Assembly (NCBI GenBank): GCA_000708835.1
Contig: DF237058.1
Location: 124,001 to 188,000 of the forward strand
Reading direction: 5' to 3'
Length of the DNA: 64,000 nucleotides
Source: Klebsormidium nitens
Lineage: Eukaryota; Streptophyta; Klebsormidiophyceae; Klebsormidiales; Klebsormidiaceae
Position numbers and translations under genes: made by a program. Below the pieces are notes generated by a model. It was not told where the DNA came from, did not search any database, and worked only from the letters and a program-made list of their open reading frames with translations. Positions 58,255 through 64,000 of this stretch are shown here, one piece after another; positions within the stretch are counted from its first letter, which is position 1; every line of letters begins with the position of its first letter.

Positions 58255-61200
58255 ATGGCGGTGCATTTGGAGAAAGATGGGGATGTCTTTGTCCTCCGGT
58301 TGGTGGGGGAAGGAGAGCACAGGTGAGGGAATTCCTCTGATGATGATTTTGCAAACTGAGAGTGATAAGCTCACCAGCATGGAATTACAGGTTTAATGCT
58401 TCTCCAAATACCCACAGCTGGTGCGACATAGGCGCGTTGCTCTGGCTGAACATCTGGACCAAAAGCTTTGAAAAGTAGCGGCTTGGAAGAGGTGCAACCT
58501 TGCTGGCATTCTCATGCACCTTTACTTTCTGCATCCAGGTTCAACCCCACATCCATGGCAGCAATCCATAAAGCACTTGATGAGGTGAACTCCCAGCCCC
58601 CGTTCACAACCACCCCCAATACATGCCATAGGATTGTTTAAGGGGTCATAACGGAGTGGTATGCTGACATCCTCAGCTTTCACAGATTTAGTACATGAAT
58701 AAAAGATGTTGAGAAGTGGAACTATAGGATCACTTCATCTTTAAACGGATAACAGCAAGGTGTAGGATGAATCAAGAGTGAGCCGCCCCTTCAACTATAC
58801 AAATCACATACTCAAAGGTTCAAGAAGGGAAAGCCTGCTAGTATAGAACTTATGATATGATTGAGCTGGAAACCTACAATCAGGAATCTCTGATGGACAC
58901 CACTCATAATCTGCAGGTGGAGAAATCTGAAGGCCATGTCGCCCTCGTAACCACCAATGATGGAAGATTCTTCTCTAATGGGTTGGACCTTGCCTGGCTA
59001 CAGAAGAATCCAACACAGCTCCTGGTGAGTTGACGTGTTTTGTCTCTGGTCAACCGCACTTGCTCAACAGCTCTGCAAGCCACGAGAGGGCAGTTGCTTT
59101 GACTTCTTTCTTCCTTGAAAATCCTCTGAGATTCATGGTGGAGGTGAAGGCCTACGACTTGAACAGATAGAAAAGCATTGAGAGACTTCAGCTGTGGCTA
59201 ACTCTCTGCTGTATACCTGCAGTCCTTCATGCAATCCTTCATGGAACTGCTCTGGCGCGTTCTCCACTTCCCTGTGCCGACAGTTGCAGCTATCAAGTAG
59301 GTGACGCTTTGTCATCCTACATGCTTGTTCCCAAACTGACCATCTCTTGCATGGGTGAAAAAAGCCTCTGGCTCTCAAGAATTTTGAAGACTGACCGTGA
59401 AGATACACGACGTTTCTTTATGAATTGCTGTTGGTGTCTTGATTCTTTTTTATTCTCGATTTGGGTATGCTCAAAATGAGATCTCGTCCCTCATCATGAA
59501 CCACCAAAAGAGAGAGTCAGCAAGGAATCTCCGAAGCTGAAACACTTGTCAAGTAACAACTCTGGCAGACATTATAATGCTGGTGTTTGTTGTGAAATAG
59601 ACCTTGCCATGGATATTCATGCGGCATAAGTTGTAACCCAACTTTGGCAACGGATATCCATACTAGTCGAGTTCTCATAACCTTGTACTTTCATTGTTTC
59701 ATGCTGGTCTATTATGTTTGACCTGCTTTTTCCATTCTTTTTATGCTGGTTTAGTACCCTGATCTTTCCTTTCTCATCGTAGCATGCTGACTCTAGGCGT
59801 TTATCTGCAGTGGCCACGCAGCGGCTGGCGGCTTCATGCTTGCTCTCGCTCACGACTACCGGGTAATGCGCACGGACAAAGGCGTGTTGTATCTAAGCGA
59901 GGTGAGGGAGGTTCCACTTCGGTTTCTCTTTGCGCAAAGTGCTTCAGATGTTCTGGACAGAATGATTCGCGTATGTGTGATTCTTAAGAGCGATGCTGCC
60001 TCACAGAGATCACGTAAACGCTCGATGACGGAAGGATCGAGATGTCAAACATTCAGAGACCGAACGGCTGCGCGTTGCCTAGGCTCTCACACGTGATGAA
60101 GTCCGTTTGGATAAAGCGAGGTAATCTGGCCCCCACAGATCGACATCGGGAATGGTCTTCGTCCTGGAACCTGTGCCTTAGTGCGGTGTAAAATGTCCCC
60201 TTCGGTCTTTCGAACGGCTGCCCTTTTTGGGTGAGCCGTTCTTCCCCGTGTTTTCTTTCCCCCGTGAATCTGCAGCAGTCTGGTTGCTTTTGCAGGTTGA
60301 TATCGGGCTCCCACTGACCCCCGGCATGAATGCCATTGTGCGGTGTAAAATGTCTCCTTCCGTTTTTCGAAGCGCCGCTCTCTTCGGGTGAGGACTGCAT
60401 GCCGCATGTTCTGCAGTAGCTGGCTGCTTTTGTCGAATATCCTTTTCGAGAATTGCATTGTGAAAGCAACTACTCGCTCAAGGTCCAAAAAATCGATCGA
60501 CGGGTTGGTTTTGACTTTTGGAAGTCATTGGGCATGAGGGAAAACCGTTTGTCCTGTCAGATTTCGCCACGGGAAGGCTTTGCAGACTTGACCCTGCATC
60601 TTTTCCTGTTGCAGGACGAAGTTCAACGGTCGAGATGCGCTCAAGTCTGAACTGGTGGACGAGACTGGGGAAAACATTGAGGCGACCCTTGCTGCGGCCA
60701 TGACAAAGGCGAAACAGCTGGCCGCGCGAAAGTGGGAGCGAAGCGTCTACAAGTCACTGAAGGTCCGTTTTTGGCACCGGATGACCTCCTTCTATCATCG
60801 GAATTCTCTGGCTTTGCGATCGTAAGAATGTCTCCTTTTTATGCTGTTTCACTCTCCCGAGGAAGGCCGGCTTGGCGAGGAAGCAGTCTGATGAAACGCA
60901 ATCTCAAACGGTTCTTTCCAGACGGTGTTCGTGTCACGGATGTTACGGATATCCGAAGCCGTACCAATTCGAAGCGAACGTGAGGCTTGTGAAAAAGGTG
61001 GACAGGCTCCGCACTTGGGCACCGACTGTAAGCGTTGGATTGGTCCGCCCGGTATAAGCGCTCTTTTGTGCTGTTCAAAACAAGTCTAATCAATCCGTGT
61101 TGAACTGTAATCTGCATAACCTACCGCTTCAGAGCCCCCAAGCTTGGCCAGGAGAAACGGTCTTCTATGCTAGAGATCCAATTTGCCCAGCTAGAGTGCT

Positions 61201-61323
61201 TGTTTGCATCTGACCGGTAGACTTCTCGTCTTGCAGTTGGAAATGTACAAGGAGGCCTTGAAAGCTCTCAAGGAGGGCGGCATGGGCTACGGCACGAAAG
61301 CAGGCGCTTTCTCAAGAATGTAA
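58255..61323 (+). CDS. Peroxisomal enoyl-CoA delta-isomerase/hydratase (ECI type)
   Basis: Crotonase-fold enzyme, closest in my reading to plant peroxisomal delta3,delta2-enoyl-CoA isomerases, acting in beta-oxidation of unsaturated fatty acids. Exons: 58255-58322, 58539-58584, 58917-59024, 59223-59296, 59811-59901, 60296-60387 (or the alternative 60139-60230), 60615-60762 and 61237-61323; 237 residues. Blocks: HLEKDGDVFVLRL, HRFNPTSM, VALVTTNDGRFFSNGLDLAWL (oxyanion-hole loop), PVPTVAAINGHAAAGGFMLALAHDYRVM (GHAAAGG loop), GVLYLSEVDIGLPLTPGM. The protein ends in SRM, a recognised plant PTS1 tripeptide. Exon 6 is tandemly duplicated, with both copies open and flanked by intact splice sites. 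The gene is divergent from the reductase at 57761, with a 493-bp shared upstream region. Confidence 0.93.
60139..60387 (+). repeat. Tandemly duplicated 92-nt exon, candidate mutually exclusive pair
   Basis: Copy 6' (60139-60230) and copy 6 (60296-60387) have the same length, the same entry phase (0) and exit phase (2), acceptors ccccacag and cttttgcag, and donors gtgagc and gtgagg. They encode IDIGNGLRPGTCALVRCKM and VDIGLPLTPGMNAIVRCKM, both followed by SPSVFR-AALF. In the second half six codons differ silently and only one changes an amino acid (Thr/Ser). The repeated unit is 157 bases and includes flanking intron. The gap between the copies is 65 bases, shorter than all other introns here. 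Inclusion of both would shift the frame. Confidence 0.9.
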
Positions 61324-62626
61324 TTTCTGGACGATTCGTGTTTATAGCAGCACTCTGTATCATACATATGAATTCGGTACATCCGTTCACCATGCACATG
61401 AGGATAATCACGCACGTTGTGATCAAGTTTTACAAGACACGTATACTTCGATTCATTGCTTCAATATGGTCATGTACGGAGAAGGACCTTCGCGATGCCA
61501 TCGTCAAAACGGAGACCCCCTTATTGCGTCTCTTTGATCGTGTTTACCGTTACATCAAAATCCTACAAGTGACCGTGTACGTTAACAGGTAGACCGTCCG
61601 CGTCACCCTAGACATGATTTTGAATTGATATGCATCATAGTCGATTTTGAGGCGTCGGGTGTGCCAGGCGTGTTTATGCAATAACACGCCTCATGAAGCC
61701 GCCTCATACGGAGGTGGCGGTGGCCCTCCGTATTCATCTATAATCATTTCCGCAACCTCCGTTAACTGATCTACTAATTGATTGCGGTGATGAAATCAAG
61801 TTCGCAGCTTCTCCATCGATATCAAACGTGTATGCAACTTGTTTTGCAACGTGCATTAAAACATACCGTCAATAATCACGTCGATCGGCATGCAAGATCA
61901 TTCGCATGCATGGCTGCCTCGAAATCGTGACCGCGCTTTTTCATGACAGCTAGGTGCATGCAGCCAGCAGCGACTGTATACACTCATGCGTGCGTGTACG
62001 CGTGTGAGTGTAGTGCGGCCTGCGACCGGATGCCTGCCAGCGAACATATTGGAAAATAGAGTTTTGTGACAACAAGAACGATTGTCTCTCTTAATCTCTC
62101 AGGGTAAAAGTGTCCCGACGTCCCAACGTTTCCACAACTCTTTGTACTTCGGTTAACACGGATGCATGCTTCTCTAAACGGAAAGCTGTTCAGCGATGCG
62201 CGCAGCTCTACAGAATCCCCCGTATTCAATCCCCAGACGGTCCAGTTGCGCTAGCACGTAATCTGACTGTCAATCCACTGATTGTTGCAGTGCTGCCAAA
62301 ATTGAATGGTACTATCGCGAGCGGGTGTGCAGTCCTGTCGCTGCGTCCTATGATTGTCAATTAAACTCATCCTGCAGCTTGCAGGTACAATCTGGTATCG
62401 AGACTCCTGGGCTCAAAAACGTGTTAGCCTATACCCAGCTTATTATTGAGATCGACAGTTAAGAGCGCAGATAAGACACGGTCAAAACAATCTACTTTAT
62501 TTTCCATTACTCGACACCCTCGTTGGATCCGTACGTTACAGCCCGTTGCCAGCAATCACGCAAAGCTGCCAAAACAGTAATTCTCTGTATGTCTCTCGCT
62601 TCCTCGCTGCAAACACGCCCCGCCGC
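61324..62626. other. Intergenic interval, no supported gene
   Basis: About 1.3 kb between the convergent 3' ends of the isomerase and monooxygenase genes. Short open frames have no family-like features. The 61.6-62.0 kb part is AT-rich with catgcatg-like palindromes. Confidence 0.5.
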
Positions 62627-63688
62627 TCACCGATACACTGGCGTCGGCAGCCCCTCGAAGCGCGCCTTCAGCTGAAGCGCCACGAGAAGCGACCCGAAGC
62701 GCGTCTGCACCAGCCCGCCAATGTGAAACCATAACCCTTCCTGCGCCGTCGGCTTATAGATGTTGCGCAGCTCCCCCTCCCACGGCCCCGGGTCTCCGTC
62801 TAACCCCGACCCATAACCCCAGAGAGGCCCCACTTTCGCCGCGACCTCGGGTGACGTCACTCGGGCGACGACCTCGCTCACCGGCCGCGAGCCTGTCGCG
62901 TAGACGATGACGTCAGCCGGGACCTGGCTCCCGTCCGTTAGAACGACCGTGCGCTCGGTGACCTTTTCCACGCCCCCGCTCCGAACCTTTATCTCGCCGC
63001 TTGCGATCAGATAGGACGCCCCCATGTTGTAGTAATACCCCGTGGCAGTGCGGTTAAGCAACCCCGCTAAACCCGACCCATCTTCCGCGAAGTGGACCCT
63101 GAACCCCCGCTCGCGCAGCCGCTCGTGCAGATCGCCGTCGCGCCTCTTTATTTCTTCAACCATCGGGGCTTGGAACGGCGCAACCAGCCGATATGGCGTG
63201 GAAACCATGAGCAGGTCCGCGTGTTGCTGACTCATCGGCGAGCTGTCGTGGAAGAGAGGGTCGACGTAGACCGCCGCGAGCGTCTCCGAGCGGATGACGA
63301 ACACGGGCGAGCGCTGCACCATGGTGACGTCAGCGCCCTTCTCCCAGAGGTCTTGCGCCACGTCGTGCCCCGACGTTCCCGTCCCGATCACGACGCACTT
63401 CTTCCCGGCGAAATCCGCGCCCCCGCAACCGTGCCGGCTGGAGTGGTGCTGCGACCCCCCAAAGATTTCAGCGCCCGAGAAATCCGGAACCCGGGGATCC
63501 CCGTACATCCCGGTACAGAGGACCAGGTGTTTGGGGCGGAGGGTTAGGGTTTTGCCGTCGGGGCGGGTTACAGCTACGGCCCACTCTTTGCTTTCGTCGT
63601 CGAAGGTGGAGGACTCAACGCTGCTGTGGGACCACACGTTGACGTTCATGATTTTGACGTAAGCCTCAATCCAGTCACCCATCTCGTC
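62627..63688 (-). CDS. Flavin-containing monooxygenase, C-terminal part (continues off window)
   Basis: NADPH- and FAD-dependent monooxygenase of the ~600-residue FMO/YUCCA-like class. The last exon, 63688-62627, encodes 353 residues and a stop; the N-terminal FAD-binding part must lie upstream, beyond the right edge. Visible: MGDWIEAYVKIMNVNVW, LVLCTGMYGDPRVPDF (ATG-like FMO segment), the NADP-binding Rossmann motif CVVIGTGTSGHDVAQDL (GxGxxG), VIVYATGSRPV, and the C-terminal GLWFHIGGLVQTRFGSLLVALQLKARFEGL, typical of this class. The substrate cannot be read from sequence; similarity to YUCCA is general only. The acceptor at 63689 has a damaged duplicate about 93 bases upstream. The bases from 63785 to 64000 contain no recognised exon. 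Confidence 0.88.
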   Translation of the reverse strand, partial: DEMGDWIEAYVKIMNVNVWSHSSVESSTFDDESKEWAVAVTRPDGKTLTLRPKHLVLCTGMYGDPRVPDFSGAEIFGGSQHHSSRHGCGGADFAGKKCVVIGTGTSGHDVAQDLWEKGADVTMVQRSPVFVIRSETLAAVYVDPLFHDSSPMSQQHADLLMVSTPYRLVAPFQAPMVEEIKRRDGDLHERLRERGFRVHFAEDGSGLAGLLNRTATGYYYNMGASYLIASGEIKVRSGGVEKVTERTVVLTDGSQVPADVIVYATGSRPVSEVVARVTSPEVAAKVGPLWGYGSGLDGDPGPWEGELRNIYKPTAQEGLWFHIGGLVQTRFGSLLVALQLKARFEGLPTPVYR

Positions 63689-63800
63689 CTGAAGAAGAAG
63701 GGCGGAATATCGGTCAGCGAGGAAACAGAAGAGGTGGGACGTGATTCTCAAGTAATGGTTGATCCAGTCAGCCGTCTCGTCTTAAGAAGAACGGAGCAAT
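63663..63800 (-). repeat. Duplicated acceptor region of the monooxygenase last exon
   Basis: On the minus strand the junction ttcttcttcag|GACGAGATGGGTGACTGGAT at 63688 has a partner about 93 bases upstream, where ttcttcttaag is followed by ACGAGACGGCTGACTGGAT. The exon-like part of the copy still reads DETADWINHYLR in frame with the ORF but the acceptor has changed from CAG-G to AAG-A. Intron sequence before both (cgctgaccgatat / ttcaccgatctcc) is also related. Confidence 0.75.
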
Positions 63801-64000
63801 AGGGTGGAGATCGGTGAAAGCTTGAAGCTGCAGGAGGCTTGAACATTCCTGCTTCTTTTCGTACACTTTTGTAAAGGGCCGGTGACTTTTGGGACTTCAG
63901 TAAGGGCTTGAGATGGGCTCCGTTCTGGTCAGCGGGATGTTCCCAAGAATGTATACGAATCCGTTGTGAGCAAGGAGGCAGAGTTCCTCCATTGACAGGC

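Overview
This window is nuclear DNA of a photosynthetic eukaryote, most likely a streptophyte (charophyte) alga; a Klebsormidium-like organism is my best guess, by inference only. Almost every gene is split by short GT-AG introns with pyrimidine-rich, TTGCAG-type acceptors. The gene set is plant-like: a Rubisco accumulation factor, a KMS/VMP1 protein closest to the land-plant form, a peroxisomal enoyl-CoA isomerase ending in a plant-type PTS1, and plastid-targeted enzymes. Gene models were built by following reading phase across splice sites. Phases close for all the main models; the weakest points are the first exons of VMP1, REV1 and the dehydroquinate synthase.

Layout. 0.5-2.6 kb: a decayed copy of two VMP1 exons and a frameshifted unknown ORF. 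3.3-8.4 kb (-): VMP1/KMS. 8.7-9.8 kb (+): a tiny Gly/Asn/Tyr-rich protein of unknown family. 11.4-21.5 kb (-): a full REV1 translesion polymerase (BRCT, Y-family catalytic core, two UBM motifs, C-terminal domain). 22.8-26.6 kb (+): COX15 heme A synthase. 28-33 kb (-): a tandem pair of damaged atypical kinase genes. 34.6-39.8 kb (+): archaeal-type 3-dehydroquinate synthase II. 41.2-45.5 kb (+): 1-Cys peroxiredoxin. 47.9-50.0 kb (-): a conserved plant-type protein of unknown function. 50.6-52.4 kb (+): RAF1. 53.5-57.8 kb (-): a plastid aldo/keto reductase with a twin-arginine signal. 58.3-61.3 kb (+): peroxisomal enoyl-CoA isomerase. 62.6 kb to the right edge (-): 3' part of a flavin-containing monooxygenase. 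REV1/COX15, the 50-kb gene/RAF1, and the reductase/isomerase are divergent pairs. The genes do not form one pathway; this is ordinary eukaryotic gene order.

The most unusual signal is not a gene but a recurring architecture: tandem duplications centred on splice junctions. They occur in REV1 (four copies of one intron/exon acceptor), the peroxiredoxin (three in-frame copies of an exon end with donor, a ~200-bp intron array, and three copies of the next exon's acceptor), the isomerase (a whole 92-nt exon duplicated, both copies open, inclusion of both shifting the frame) and the monooxygenase (acceptor duplicated). The small protein at 8.7 kb also has two homologous exons. Together these suggest a genome in which short tandem duplications repeatedly create alternative splice sites and exons.
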